A stretch of 64,000 nucleotides of DNA from Candidatus Saccharimonadota bacterium (GCA_003164595.1 PLTT01000007.1:1-64000), one strand, 5' to 3'. Shown: positions 1 to 9,298, counted from the first letter of the stretch. Numbers and translations are program-made. The notes: generated by a model not told the origin, from the letters alone.

Positions 1-25
1 CCTCCATATCGCTTATGCTTAAATA

Positions 26-60
26 AAACTAAACACCGCATATAATGCGGTGTTTAGTTT
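26..60 (-). terminator. Bidirectional Rho-independent terminator
   Basis: A near-perfect 16-bp stem with a short ATA loop is flanked by T-rich sequence on both strands. On the minus strand it lies 15 bp past the stop of the small membrane protein at 76-261, so it most likely ends that transcript and also one entering from the left. Confidence 0.8.
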
Positions 61-75
61 TTGTAGGTATATTAC

Positions 76-261
76 CTACTTATGGTGTACTAGCCATATA
101 GTTACGCCAGTGGAAATTGCCACTAGTGCGTAAAATAGGCCAAGACCAACTGGAGAACCCCAGCTAAACCAGCTACCCCAAGCTCGCCAGTTTTTCATGT
201 TTTCCTTATGGTGCTGGTCATACCACTCCATGTCTGCCTTATTGTCTAGTTTTTCAGTCAT
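76..261 (-). CDS. Small single-pass membrane protein, unknown function
   Basis: This 61-residue protein has a charged, Trp-rich N-terminal half (residues 1-35, including GSWFSWGSP) followed by one hydrophobic segment at about 37-57 and a His-His-Lys end. It is probably anchored in the cytoplasmic membrane with a soluble N-terminal part. I do not recognise the family. It ends just before a strong terminator. There is no paralogue or partner nearby to suggest a role. Confidence 0.55.
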   Translation of the reverse strand: MTEKLDNKADMEWYDQHHKENMKNWRAWGSWFSWGSPVGLGLFYALVAISTGVTIWLVHHK

Positions 262-414
262 ATATTTAACCCTTTTGTTTAGTTAACCTAAGAACTAACA
301 TTATCGACCAAACGCTAGATGCCCTTAAGGTGAAAACCACATTCCCTTTAATGTCACGAGCTTTGACAGGGTTGTTGCATGGTGGATTTATATCATTAAT
401 ATAATAATATCACT

Positions 415-463
415 AATTACAGGAACTGATAGTAGTTGCAACAGCGTCTACGATGGACCTCCA
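415..463 (-). repeat. Diverged WRG-family intergenic element
   Basis: Read on the minus strand, this intergenic stretch encodes WRSIVDAVATTI in the same frame in which the 41-44.5 kb repeats encode WRGYVEAIATKL. Nucleotide identity is modest but the peptide pattern (W-R-x-x-V-acid-A-hydrophobic-A-T) is kept. It lies in the 237-bp gap between two small membrane protein genes, where I see no other gene. Confidence 0.4.
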
Positions 464-498
464 AAGCATAAGTGTTTTAGCGGTGTTATACTTATAAA

Positions 499-690
499 AT
501 GAAATTAAAATCCAATTTCGTAAACTCTCTATTCAGAACGGTACTTATAACATTACTTTATTGGTTGGTATCTTATCCTTTCGTAAAATATTCCAATACT
601 CAATCTACAATCTTTTCTTTAGGAATTATTGCGATTACTTCTTATGCAGCACTAGTTTTATACGATTTGGTTTTTCATAAAATAAGTTAA
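499..690 (+). CDS. Small two-helix membrane protein, unknown function
   Basis: The 63-residue product has a basic N-terminus and two hydrophobic segments (about residues 11-29 and 37-58), so it is a small integral membrane protein of unknown function. A TATACT box at 487-492 ends 6 nt before the ATG and no Shine-Dalgarno is present, which predicts a leaderless message. It lies between a WRG-like element (415-463) and a short inverted repeat near 702-725 that also contains TGGAGGG on the minus strand, then the heliorhodopsin gene. Confidence 0.55.
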   Translation: MKLKSNFVNSLFRTVLITLLYWLVSYPFVKYSNTQSTIFSLGIIAITSYAALVLYDLVFHKIS

Positions 691-772
691 TATAGACAGT
701 CCGGTGGCCCTCCAATACCGGTTATGCTTAAAAGATGTCTGATTTTATAGATTTTCTTGTTATGATAAAAAT

Positions 773-1537
773 ATGCCTAAACAAATAATGCCTGCAAAAC
801 TCCGAAGGCTAAACCTAGTCGCTGGTTTTGTTCATTTACTATCTGGGATTGCAATAGTTGTGATAAGTAGAAATTTTGCAATTCCAATTTCAGGAAATTA
901 TCTTGCATATGATACAGCGACTAAAACTCTTAATCCTGCTTCAGTAACTTTATTTAATATTCAGCTACCTTGGTTAATAGCAATTTTCTTTTTCTTATCT
1001 GCTTTTTTTCATTTTATAATTGCGACTGTTTATAACAAACAGTATAACGCTAATCTGAAACTTGGCATTAATAAAGCAAGGTGGATTGAATACTCTATAT
1101 CAGCAAGTGTAATGATGGTGGCAATCGCTATATTGGTAGGAGTATACGACCTCACAAGTCTTTTGATGATTTTTGCTTTGACAGGAATAATGAATTTAAT
1201 GGGTCTAGTAATGGAGGTGCACAACCAAACTACAGAAAAGACTAACTGGCTTAGTTATTATATTGGTTGTATCTCTGGAATCATTCCCTGGATAGTAATA
1301 GCTTTTTATTTTTGGCTCAGTGCTCACAAAGGAAGTGCCGCTCCAACATTTGTTTATTGGGTTTTCGCTTCAATCTTTGTATTTTTCAGCTGTTTTGCTG
1401 TCAATATGGTTTTGCAGTATAAAAAAATTGGTCCTTGGAAAAATTACTTATATGGTGAAAGAGTTTATATTATTCTCAGCCTAGTAGCGAAATCACTTTT
1501 AGCATGGCAGGTTTTCTTTGGCACATTAAGACCCTAA
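773..1537 (+). CDS. Heliorhodopsin
   Basis: The 254-residue, seven-helix membrane protein matches the heliorhodopsin family. Helix 7 contains SLVAKSLLAW with the retinal Schiff-base lysine at K240, and helix 3 contains RWIEYSISAS with the counterion glutamate at E106. H80 and an early histidine (H21) correspond to conserved histidines of the family. Known heliorhodopsins are retinal-binding photoreceptors with an inverted topology (N-terminus inside) and long photocycles; most are not ion pumps. A TATGAT box at 761-766 sits 6 nt before the ATG, so the message is probably leaderless. No carotenoid or retinal biosynthesis gene is in the window, so retinal would come from elsewhere in the genome or from outside. 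The assignment is firm; the signalling partner is unknown. Confidence 0.95.
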   Translation: MPKQIMPAKLRRLNLVAGFVHLLSGIAIVVISRNFAIPISGNYLAYDTATKTLNPASVTLFNIQLPWLIAIFFFLSAFFHFIIATVYNKQYNANLKLGINKARWIEYSISASVMMVAIAILVGVYDLTSLLMIFALTGIMNLMGLVMEVHNQTTEKTNWLSYYIGCISGIIPWIVIAFYFWLSAHKGSAAPTFVYWVFASIFVFFSCFAVNMVLQYKKIGPWKNYLYGERVYIILSLVAKSLLAWQVFFGTLRP

Positions 1538-1539
1538 AT

Positions 1540-1660
1540 CTATAAAACGATATAAACCATATCTACGAATAGGATACCGTTTAAATGATCTACCTCATGC
1601 TGGATTGCTTGCGCTAGTAAACCTTCAAAATCTTTTTCGTGACGACGTGCGAAATATAAT
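1540..1660 (-). pseudogene. Peptide deformylase C-terminal remnant
   Basis: Downstream of the histidine kinase stop, the minus strand encodes about 40 residues containing QHEVDHLNGILFVD, the HExxH metal-binding helix and following strand of peptide deformylase. The first two deformylase motifs (GxGLAAPQ and EGCLS) are missing. The same frame continues upstream only as antisense-like noise inside the kinase 3' end, to a Met codon at 1743. I infer a decayed or truncated def gene, perhaps cut off when the kinase region was rearranged. A function is unlikely because only one of three catalytic motifs remains. Confidence 0.7.
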
Positions 1661-3676
1661 CTAGATGCATGGTATCTGAATGGTAAAAGTAGACCCTTGA
1701 TTGGGCTTACTAACGGCACTGATCCGGCCACCGTGTTCCTCAATGATCAATTTACTAAGGTACAACCCAATGCCCTTACCCTCATAATTTCCATTTAGAG
1801 CACTGGCAGCCCGGTGGAATTTGGTAAATAGTTTTGGTAGCTCAGTAATATCTAGACCAATACCCGTATCTGTAATATTGATTATTAGTTCATTCTCAGA
1901 TCGACTGGTATTCAGTTCTATTGTTCCGTTCTCTGTAAATTTAAATGCATTATCCAAAACATTTCGAAGTGCTCCCTGTAATCGCTCAATATTAGCTTTA
2001 ATCCTCACATCACCGGCGTGTTGGTTGACTACGAATTTGTCAGTACGGGTGCGGCTTAGATCTTCGGATTCCTTAATTAGCGGGTCAATGACAAGCCCAA
2101 ATGGGACTTCTTCTAACGCTAGCTGGGCACCGGATTCAATTGAGCTTATAGTAAGAAGATCTTCTACGATCTTCGAGAGTCTGTCTAAGCCAACTCTTAG
2201 GCCATCGAAAAGAGGTTTATCCTCCTCTGATAACTGAGCTTTGGAAGCAATTATTTCAGTGTAACCTTTGGCTATAGCCAGTGGCGTGCGAAGATTGTGT
2301 GAAGTAAGCATAACGAATTCTGTTTTTAGTTGATCGGCAGCTTTTAGCCTCTCTTGGGCATCAAACAACGCTTTTGTCCTGACTAAAACTATTTTTTCGA
2401 CATTTGCTTTTTCTTCACGAAGTTGTGCTTCTAATTTAGTTAAGTCATTGTTTTGGTTAAATATTTTCTCAGCACTACCACGTAGCTCTTGGTAGGACCT
2501 CGTTATTTCGGTAATGTCGGAGGCGACAATAATGTTGGCGATTCTTTCACCGCCAGCTTCCATAGATGACACGCTAATACGAATTGGTGTTAATTTGCCA
2601 TCTGCGCTTTTAACATATTGACTATCACTTGACGATAGAGTCTCCTCGTCGGTCTGGTTATTAATTTTTAATAAGATGTATTGCCAGGATTCAACTGAGA
2701 AAAAACTTTCTAATTTTTCGCTATTTGCCGACTCGGGCTTAATTCCCAATAATCGTGCGGCTTCGTTGTTTACAGAGTCAATTGTTAGATCTGGTTTAGT
2801 GATAATTACTGCCTCACTCATCGTTGCTAGGATGTTCTGCGCTAAGGCCTGTGCGTCGATCTCGAACAAATGGAACCGGAATATGCTGTAATATATGACC
2901 AACCCGGAAAATGCGCCGATCAAAGTAGCAAGCGGTGGAATTACTCCAGGTAATACGGAGGGTAGAATTTGGCTAGTAATAATTGCAACCGCAAAAGGTA
3001 TAAAGAAGGCCAACAGTACGGTCATGATTTGTTTTCTTAGGAGCATATTTTTTGTATTTTTCCAATATTGTAGCAATAATGCGTAACCGAAAATGTATAT
3101 CAGACTGAACCATGCTGCTGAAATTTCTTCATCGATAGTCCCTAGGCTGTAGTAGCCCCACGGAGCTTTATGGATATGAGGAAGAGCATGGGTGAAAAAT
3201 AGCCCTTCACCAGAGAAAAAGGCAACCACGCCCCATGCAATTATCAACAGAGCAGTCAAAAATATAAATTGTTTTTTGTAATGCCCGGTGAATGACACTA
3301 TGAATAAATAGAAGGACAGCGGTAAACCCGATAAGCCAACATAATATAGGTCTTGCCAGAATAGGGCAGCGCTTGGATGAATGCTTAGGCGCTGTAAACC
3401 TTCTGCCAGAGCCATTAAAGCTGCTGCTCCTAAGAATAATAATAACCAGGCAGTAGTAAACGAGAAGCGTTTTTTTAATATAACAATTAGAATAGTGACC
3501 AGATCAATGAATGCTGAAAAGAAAGAGACTAAAGCATAAACATTAAACTGAACCGCAAAATTTATATGCGAAGTTGTTATGTTATTTAAAGCGATGGCAA
3601 AAACAGCAATGATACCAGAGATAACTATTAGATATATTACTGATCTGTTGGCCCAACCTTTATTTTCCTGAAACAC
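1661..3676 (-). CDS. Orphan 7TM sensor histidine kinase
   Basis: The 671-residue protein starts at a GTG preceded by GAGGTGG. Residues about 5-265 form seven or more hydrophobic segments of the HisKA_7TM type, followed by a PAS domain (about 275-390), a coiled coil (about 390-440) and a complete transmitter: H-box SHNLRTPL with phosphoacceptor H460, N-box NVLDNAFKF, G1 DTGIGL and G2 GKGIGLYLSK. It should autophosphorylate in response to a membrane or PAS-sensed signal. No response regulator is adjacent, so its target is unknown. Its 3' end runs into a peptide deformylase remnant. The heliorhodopsin gene converges on it about 120 bp away; a functional link is only a speculation. Confidence 0.9.
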   Translation of the reverse strand: MFQENKGWANRSVIYLIVISGIIAVFAIALNNITTSHINFAVQFNVYALVSFFSAFIDLVTILIVILKKRFSFTTAWLLLFLGAAALMALAEGLQRLSIHPSAALFWQDLYYVGLSGLPLSFYLFIVSFTGHYKKQFIFLTALLIIAWGVVAFFSGEGLFFTHALPHIHKAPWGYYSLGTIDEEISAAWFSLIYIFGYALLLQYWKNTKNMLLRKQIMTVLLAFFIPFAVAIITSQILPSVLPGVIPPLATLIGAFSGLVIYYSIFRFHLFEIDAQALAQNILATMSEAVIITKPDLTIDSVNNEAARLLGIKPESANSEKLESFFSVESWQYILLKINNQTDEETLSSSDSQYVKSADGKLTPIRISVSSMEAGGERIANIIVASDITEITRSYQELRGSAEKIFNQNNDLTKLEAQLREEKANVEKIVLVRTKALFDAQERLKAADQLKTEFVMLTSHNLRTPLAIAKGYTEIIASKAQLSEEDKPLFDGLRVGLDRLSKIVEDLLTISSIESGAQLALEEVPFGLVIDPLIKESEDLSRTRTDKFVVNQHAGDVRIKANIERLQGALRNVLDNAFKFTENGTIELNTSRSENELIINITDTGIGLDITELPKLFTKFHRAASALNGNYEGKGIGLYLSKLIIEEHGGRISAVSKPNQGSTFTIQIPCI

Positions 3677-3757
3677 GGAACCACCTCATGCTTTAAGCTT
3701 ATACTTAATTATATAGCATAAGGATTAATATAACTGATAACTATTTACGAATGTTAC

Positions 3758-3898
3758 CTAGTGACTATGCTTTGGGCTACGATACCAGATTCGCTTGAGA
3801 CGCATCTTAACCTCATAATGTTTTAGAAATCTATTACGCCGACGTATCTTTTCAAGTCTAAGATCATTAAATTGGTTTTGAAAATGCTGTTTTGACAT
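3758..3898 (-). CDS. 46-aa strongly basic small protein
   Basis: This short ORF has an excellent ribosome site, GGAGGG five nt before the ATG. The product is rich in Arg, Lys and His (for example LEKIRRRNRFLKHY), with no membrane segment. Such a composition fits a nucleic-acid- or ribosome-associated peptide, but no family is recognised. It sits alone in the 316-bp gap between the histidine kinase and the ABC exporter operon. Confidence 0.55.
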   Translation of the reverse strand: MSKQHFQNQFNDLRLEKIRRRNRFLKHYEVKMRLKRIWYRSPKHSH

Positions 3899-3992
3899 AA
3901 TTACCCTCCATAATTAAACGGTAAGTACGATTAACACTATAACGTTTATGCCTGAAGATTACCCATAAGCTAGAGGAAATGGTGGTGTGCTT

Positions 3993-4508
3993 TTATGTGC
4001 CCTGAGTAGTCTGGGTGGTCTGGGATCCGGTGGATGGGTTATTCCCGCCATAGCTAGGATTAACGTTTATTCTTGAGGCCGTTGTGGGCGCAGAGCTACT
4101 GGCCATAACAATAACGCCATCGCTATTTTGGATATCACTATAAGTAACCGTTGAGCCATTATCGGTTATAACAGTCGAAGACGTTATAGAATAGGTTTTG
4201 ACAGTACCTGATCTCTCATCCTGTACGGAAATGCTACTTGAACTAATTGCTGTTACCGATCCAAGGCTAGTGTAGGCTGATCGACTAGCATACCCCGATC
4301 CACCTATTCCTCCACCAAATCCTCCGGTGGAAGATGTGGCGCTAACAGCTTTGCTGCTGCTTACGTGAGATTTTTCATAGCGTGTGCCGCCGTAAAAACT
4401 ACCCCCTACGATAATCAGAAGAACTATCGCGCCAAGAAATATCTTACTGATCGAATTTTTAGAAGAACTATTAGACGCGTCGTGTCTTGGATTGGGGAAT
4501 TCATCCAT
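3993..4508 (-). CDS. Exported DUF5666-like accessory protein of ABC exporter
   Basis: The 171-residue protein has a short cytoplasmic N-terminus, one membrane helix (about residues 22-44) and an extracellular Ser/Gly/Thr-rich region. Within it, residues about 85-150 (GSVTAISSSSISVQD ... NVNP) resemble the small beta-barrel repeat of DUF5666-type proteins. It is the last gene of a three-gene operon, 3 nt after the ATPase gene, so it may be a surface-exposed adaptor or cargo-binding subunit of that exporter. The role is inferred from position. Confidence 0.75.
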   Translation of the reverse strand: MDEFPNPRHDASNSSSKNSISKIFLGAIVLLIIVGGSFYGGTRYEKSHVSSSKAVSATSSTGGFGGGIGGSGYASRSAYTSLGSVTAISSSSISVQDERSGTVKTYSITSSTVITDNGSTVTYSDIQNSDGVIVMASSSAPTTASRINVNPSYGGNNPSTGSQTTQTTQGT

Positions 4509-4511
4509 AAT

Positions 4512-5183
4512 TTAGACTTCTTTTAAAACGCCATCATCAATTTTGAACGTCTTATCAGTTGATTCTGAAATAGATAAGTCGTGAGTAACAGCAATAATTG
4601 TCGTGTCCTCGCTTTTGGCTAACCCATGCAGAAGTTTAACTATCATATCACCAGTTTGACTGTCTAAGTTGCCGGTCGGTTCATCGGCAAGAATAAGTTT
4701 TGGTTTATTCGATAACGCCCGAGCTATGGCAACGCGTTGTTGCTGGCCACCACTCAGTTTGCCTGGCTTACGCTGCATTTGATCAGCCGTTAAGCCAACC
4801 TGATCTAATAATTCTTTAGCCCGCTTTTCGCGTTGTTGTTTTGGCTGTCCAGCAAATTCCATAGGCAGCATAACGTTTTCGATGGCTGTTAAATTGGGTA
4901 TTAAATTATAGCCCTGAAAAATAAAGCCTATTTTCTGGCAGCGATATTTGATTTGCGCATGATCGCTAAGTTTGGATATGTCTTGGCCATCAACTTCTAT
5001 ACTGCCTTCATCGGGCTTCTCTAAAGATCCAAGCAAGCTAAGTAGTGTTGTTTTACCGCTGCCGCTCCGGCCGATAATCGACGCAAAACAGCCATCTGGC
5101 ACTTTAAAACCAACTTTCTTAACAGCTACGACTTTTGTGGCGCCTGATGAGAATTGCTTTGTGAGATTTGTAACTTTCAACAT
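4512..5183 (-). CDS. ABC transporter ATPase, MacB/LolD type
   Basis: A 223-residue ATP-binding subunit with Walker [12 protein letters not shown]-loop in FIFQGYN, signature [14 protein letters not shown], Walker [13 protein letters not shown] and the switch histidine in AVTHD. The GNLD ending of Walker B is typical of the MacB/LolD/FtsE family, which powers mechanotransmission-type permeases rather than pore-forming importers. It lies between its permease and the DUF5666-like protein in one operon. Confidence 0.93.
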   Translation of the reverse strand: MLKVTNLTKQFSSGATKVVAVKKVGFKVPDGCFASIIGRSGSGKTTLLSLLGSLEKPDEGSIEVDGQDISKLSDHAQIKYRCQKIGFIFQGYNLIPNLTAIENVMLPMEFAGQPKQQREKRAKELLDQVGLTADQMQRKPGKLSGGQQQRVAIARALSNKPKLILADEPTGNLDSQTGDMIVKLLHGLAKSEDTTIIAVTHDLSISESTDKTFKIDDGVLKEV

Positions 5184-5192
5184 ATGAACTCC

Positions 5193-6611
5193 TTATTCCG
5201 TCCTCATTACTTCTGCTGGCCTAATTTTTGCGATTAAACCAGCTGCCAAAGTGCTACCAAGTACCGCTATGACTATGGCTGCTCCAAATCCATATAGTAA
5301 TATGCTCCAGCCAGCAGCGGCCTTAATATCCTTTACGCCGCTAACAATATTGCTTCCACCAAGTCTTGTAGCGAAGAAACTACCGCCACCTCCACCACCG
5401 CCGCTCGTACGTACTGCACCCGAGCCACCAAACTGGCTTGTTGTAGTGGTTGAGGAAGTACTGTTATTAACCAATAATTTGGTAACTGGAGTCCCGCCAA
5501 TTACACCTATAATCAAACCGATTATCGCTCCCAGTATGGTAAGGGTGATGGCTTCGGTAATGAACTGGAGAATTATCTTAAGATTGGACCCACCAATAGC
5601 TTTCAAAACACCAATCTCCCGACGTCGTTCGCGAACTATCATAACCATAACAAGCAGGATAATTATAGCCCCGGCAATGACGGCGCCAATAAGACTGAAT
5701 AGTGAAATGTTCTTGACACTATTAAGCGGTGCTATTGTGTTATTAGCCTGGGTTAGTGAGCTGGTCACGTCTGCCGTAGACGAACCGAGTGTGTTCTTAA
5801 TTGCTGTGGTTACCGAACTGAGATTGCTCAATGAGTCGACGGTGGCAACGGCACTTGTAACATCCCCAGTCTGGCCACTAAGACCTTGTTCGGTTGGTAG
5901 TGATACTACGACGGTACCGGCATCAGCTTCGTTACTCACGGTAAATATCCCGCTTACTGTCAAAGTAGTCCCATATGCCGTGAATGTAGAACCAACACTC
6001 AAGTTATTTTTACTAGCCATGCTTTTACTGATCATGGCTTCGTTGCTATCGCTCGTACCATCCAATGCCTTACCGCTGGTTATAGTAAGCGCTGTAGTGT
6101 CCAGAGTAGCAGTATCAGTGGTGCCAGTAATTGATACAGGAGGAGTGAAATTAGTAGGTAGAGTTCCTCCGCCGGCTACAAAGAAGTGACCCCCGCCAGA
6201 TGAACCTCTATTGCTAGTATTTAAAGTTACGGGCGAGGTTAGACTTGTCTGTCCGGTACTAGATGTTGATTGTCCCGGGAAAGAGAAAGTTGAAGTTGTA
6301 GAGCCAATGGTTGTTAGTCGATCAGTCAAGCTTTCCACTAAGTTAGTGACGTGGGGTAGAGAGCTAACTTTGGACAGTTCGCTAGTGGTTAGTGAATTAT
6401 TGACTGAGCTGAAGCCACTGAAACCGGCTGGGGAGATGCTTATCGTATTGCCTACTGAGCTTTGAATATCAGAAATTTTTTGCTGGACTGCCTGCCGAGC
6501 AAGTAGCATCGTTAGGCTTAGGCCTATACTAATCCCAAGAATAACAACTATTGAGGTAGTTCTAATTGTATTACGGAATGCGTTACGAATTCCTCTGCTA
6601 AAAACATTCAT
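5193..6611 (-). CDS. ABC transporter permease, MacB/FtsX family
   Basis: The 472-residue permease has the MacB layout: an N-terminal helix (about residues 17-40), a large extracellular domain (about 45-310), then three helices near the C-terminus (about 315-340, 365-390 and 440-460) with the conserved RRREIGVLKAIGG coupling segment. The extracellular part is Ser/Thr/Gly-rich with low-complexity patches, and a Gly-rich run lies between the last helices. It probably exports a peptide or works on the envelope with the next-door ATPase. First gene of its operon. Confidence 0.9.
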   Translation of the reverse strand: MNVFSRGIRNAFRNTIRTTSIVVILGISIGLSLTMLLARQAVQQKISDIQSSVGNTISISPAGFSGFSSVNNSLTTSELSKVSSLPHVTNLVESLTDRLTTIGSTTSTFSFPGQSTSSTGQTSLTSPVTLNTSNRGSSGGGHFFVAGGGTLPTNFTPPVSITGTTDTATLDTTALTITSGKALDGTSDSNEAMISKSMASKNNLSVGSTFTAYGTTLTVSGIFTVSNEADAGTVVVSLPTEQGLSGQTGDVTSAVATVDSLSNLSSVTTAIKNTLGSSTADVTSSLTQANNTIAPLNSVKNISLFSLIGAVIAGAIIILLVMVMIVRERRREIGVLKAIGGSNLKIILQFITEAITLTILGAIIGLIIGVIGGTPVTKLLVNNSTSSTTTTSQFGGSGAVRTSGGGGGGGSFFATRLGGSNIVSGVKDIKAAAGWSILLYGFGAAIVIAVLGSTLAAGLIAKIRPAEVMRTE

Positions 6612-6754
6612 GTCAACATCCTTTTTTATAACTTCTAGTTTCTTAATCTACAGTGCTTTGCTGAAGAAGCCCTTAAGGAAAGAACTTTGCAGTAGATTGT
6701 GTTGCGACTTTAATAATATTGGTCATAATAGTTGATACTGTTTACTTTGCACAT

Positions 6755-7972
6755 ATGAATCGTAACAAAAACTCTCTACCCCAACTGACGCATCAACCTC
6801 AATCTAGGCGGTCTATGGATATTAAAGCCAGGAATGACTTTCCGGCAATCGGCACTACTCTTTCTTCATATAAGCCAAATCCGTCATCAGGGCATAACCG
6901 GCATAAGAGCCATAATAAACGAACTAAGAGTGTCAGAAAAACTCTGAAGCATATTTTTGTTTTAGTGATAATTCTAGCGGTACTTACAGGTGGATATCTT
7001 GGTTTTAAGTTATACAAAAATGTTGCCGAGACGTTCGGGGGCAATATTTTCGATATTTTTCATAGTACTAAATTAATAGGTGAAAGTAGCGGCCGTGTTA
7101 ACATCCTTGTTGCCGGTAATTCTGCTGATGACCCCGGGCATAGTGGAGCTCTATTAACTGATTCGATAATGCTAATAAGTCTTGATACCAGAGATAACAC
7201 TGCTTTCATGCTCAGCGTTCCTCGAGATCTATACGTTAATATTCCTGGGTTTGGCTATAACAAAATTAATGCTGCTTATGAGTTCGGGGAAAGTGAAAAT
7301 TTTAGTCAAAATGGTTATGCCAATGGCGGAATGGGCTTGCTTGAAGAAATTATTAGCCAAAAATTTAATATTCCCATTGATTATTATGCGCTGGTTAATT
7401 ATGAAGCCTTCCGTGATAGTGTTAATGCCGTAGGGGGCATAACCGTTAATATTCAGAGTTCGTATCCAAGAGGTCTTTACGACCCGAGTATTGATTACGC
7501 CACAGGTGGCTCTCTGGTTGATCTTAGTAACGGCTTGCATACCCTAGATGGGGAGCAGGCTCTTGATTTAGCTCGAGCTAGGGGTGACGCTCCGGGCTCT
7601 TATGGATTTGCGAACTCAGACTTTGAGAGAACTTCAAATCAACGCATGATGCTGGTCGCCCTTAAAGATAAGGCGCTCACTGTTGGCGTGTTGTCCAACC
7701 CAATAAAACTCGGTCAGCTATTCGACAGCCTAGGAAAAAACGTTAAAACTGACTTAAACTTGAGTGATGCCCGGCGGCTATATCAAATTAGCACTAAGAT
7801 TCCAAGTAATGAGATTGCTTCAGATAGTCTGGATAACGCTAATGGCGTCGATTTATTACAAAGTTATACGGCTAATGATGGAGAATCTGCCCTAGCGCCA
7901 GTTAACGGACTAAACGATTATAGCGCCATTGACTCATATGTATCTCAAATAACTGCTGTCTCGGCAAAATAG
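6755..7972 (+). CDS. LytR-CpsA-Psr (LCP) family cell-wall ligase
   Basis: The protein has a cytoplasmic basic N-terminus, a membrane helix (about residues 70-92) and an extracellular LCP domain beginning at VNILVAG, with LTDSIMLISLD, the RDLYVNIPG motif, NAAYEFG, and LARARGD plus ERTSNQRMM near the end of the domain. LCP enzymes move polyprenyl-phosphate-linked glycopolymers onto peptidoglycan. A longer reading from a TTG at 6719 is possible, but the ATG at 6755 (405 residues) is the better start, with a CATAAT box upstream. Transcribed away from the ABC exporter operon. Confidence 0.9.
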   Translation: MNRNKNSLPQLTHQPQSRRSMDIKARNDFPAIGTTLSSYKPNPSSGHNRHKSHNKRTKSVRKTLKHIFVLVIILAVLTGGYLGFKLYKNVAETFGGNIFDIFHSTKLIGESSGRVNILVAGNSADDPGHSGALLTDSIMLISLDTRDNTAFMLSVPRDLYVNIPGFGYNKINAAYEFGESENFSQNGYANGGMGLLEEIISQKFNIPIDYYALVNYEAFRDSVNAVGGITVNIQSSYPRGLYDPSIDYATGGSLVDLSNGLHTLDGEQALDLARARGDAPGSYGFANSDFERTSNQRMMLVALKDKALTVGVLSNPIKLGQLFDSLGKNVKTDLNLSDARRLYQISTKIPSNEIASDSLDNANGVDLLQSYTANDGESALAPVNGLNDYSAIDSYVSQITAVSAK

Positions 7973-8049
7973 TATGGCCTTGCGACAGGCTGTCCTTTTT
8001 ATGGTAATATAACAGATAGTGTTTCATTAATTTTCCAAAGGGGAAACCA

Positions 8050-8778
8050 ATGTCAGGACATTCAAAGTGGTCAACAATCAAACGACAAAAAGAATCCAAA
8101 GACTCTGCGCGTGGTGCTGAATTCACTAAACTTGGGAATGCTATAGCCATAGCAGCGCGAAGCGGTCCTGATCCAGATCTGAACTTTAACTTGCGACTTG
8201 CGATAGACAGAGCCAAAGCTGCCAATATGCCGAACGCCAATATTCAGCGAAGTATTGATAGGGGTAGCGGTAATCTCGGCAGCGAACAGATTCAGGAAGT
8301 GCTATATGAAGGTTATGGGCCAGGCGGAGTAGCGATTCTAGTTGAAGCTGCTACTGATAACATCAACCGAACTTTTCCGGAGATTCGCCTTGCCTTTTCC
8401 AAAAACGGTGGCCATCTCGCTGAAAAAGGAGCAGTAGCTTATCAATTTGAGCATCTAGGCGTAATTAGAATAGACGCGGTTGGCGACGATGTAATGTTAA
8501 AGGCATTGGATGCTGGGGCGAACGATGTAATTGAAGAAGATAATGAGTCTATTATCTATACCAGCCTTAACGATCTTGCCAAAGTAAGAGATAAACTACG
8601 CGATGGTGGTTTCAATATAACTGAATCGAGGCTAGAATACGTCGCTAACAACACCGCAGAAATTACTGATAAGGAACTTGCGGTTAAAGTTATGCGGTTA
8701 ATTGATGTTTTAGAAGATATTGACGGCGTGACCAACACATTTATTGACTTTGATATACCAGATGAATTTGTCACATGA
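8050..8778 (+). CDS. yebC: YebC/PmpR-TACO1 family protein
   Basis: The 242-residue protein starts with the family signature SGHSKWSTIKRQK and contains AIDRAKAANMPNANIQR and the YEGYGPGGVAILVEA block. YebC-type proteins were annotated as transcription regulators and recently linked to translation of difficult (for example polyproline) sequences. An SD-like AAAGGGGAA precedes the ATG. The last codons overlap the ruvC start by four bases (ATGA), the usual yebC-ruvC-ruvA-ruvB order. Confidence 0.95.
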   Translation: MSGHSKWSTIKRQKESKDSARGAEFTKLGNAIAIAARSGPDPDLNFNLRLAIDRAKAANMPNANIQRSIDRGSGNLGSEQIQEVLYEGYGPGGVAILVEAATDNINRTFPEIRLAFSKNGGHLAEKGAVAYQFEHLGVIRIDAVGDDVMLKALDAGANDVIEEDNESIIYTSLNDLAKVRDKLRDGGFNITESRLEYVANNTAEITDKELAVKVMRLIDVLEDIDGVTNTFIDFDIPDEFVT

Positions 8779-9251
8779 GAATTCTCGGGATTGATCCTGG
8801 GACAGGTATTCTTGGCTTTGGAGTTATTGAAGCCAGTAAAGGTAGGGTTCAGTTAGTTGATGCAGGCGTAATAAGAACCCTCTCCACGGAAGATGACGCT
8901 GATCGCCTACAAACGATTTTTGATGAGCTAACAGACATAATTACGGCTACACACCCCGAACATATGGCAGTGGAGAAATTATTTTTTGCAAAAAATGTTA
9001 CAACCGCAATGACTGTCGCGCAAGCCAGGGGCGTAGTGCTTTTGTGTGGAAGGCAAGCCGGATTAAAGATTTATGAATATACGCCACTTCAAATTAAACA
9101 GGCTATCACTGGTTATGGTCGTGCCGATAAACACCAAATGCAAGAAATGGTAAGGGTTATCTTAAAACTAAACGAAATTCCGAAGCCTGATGATTGTGCT
9201 GATGCGCTCGCGACGGCACTCTACCACAGCAACTCAATGCATTTGAGCTAA
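8775..9251 (+). CDS. ruvC: Holliday junction resolvase RuvC
   Basis: The 158-residue endonuclease keeps the acidic catalytic set in GIDPGTGILGFG, the Glu of MAVEKLFFAKN, and the Asp pair of DDCADALATALYH, plus the GYGRADKHQM loop. It cuts Holliday junctions symmetrically, working on junctions moved by RuvAB. Translationally coupled to yebC. A small Pro/Ala-rich ORF separates it from ruvA. Confidence 0.95.
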   Translation: MRILGIDPGTGILGFGVIEASKGRVQLVDAGVIRTLSTEDDADRLQTIFDELTDIITATHPEHMAVEKLFFAKNVTTAMTVAQARGVVLLCGRQAGLKIYEYTPLQIKQAITGYGRADKHQMQEMVRVILKLNEIPKPDDCADALATALYHSNSMHLS

Positions 9252-9298
9252 GCTAGTGCTTATGTTAGAGTAGGTTTATAACTAAAAAGGATACGATT

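Noticed and set aside
5251-6189. Long plus-strand ORF (312 codons) antisense to the ABC permease
   Set aside because: It mirrors the Ser/Thr/Gly-rich coding of the permease, has no SD or promoter and no recognisable domain.
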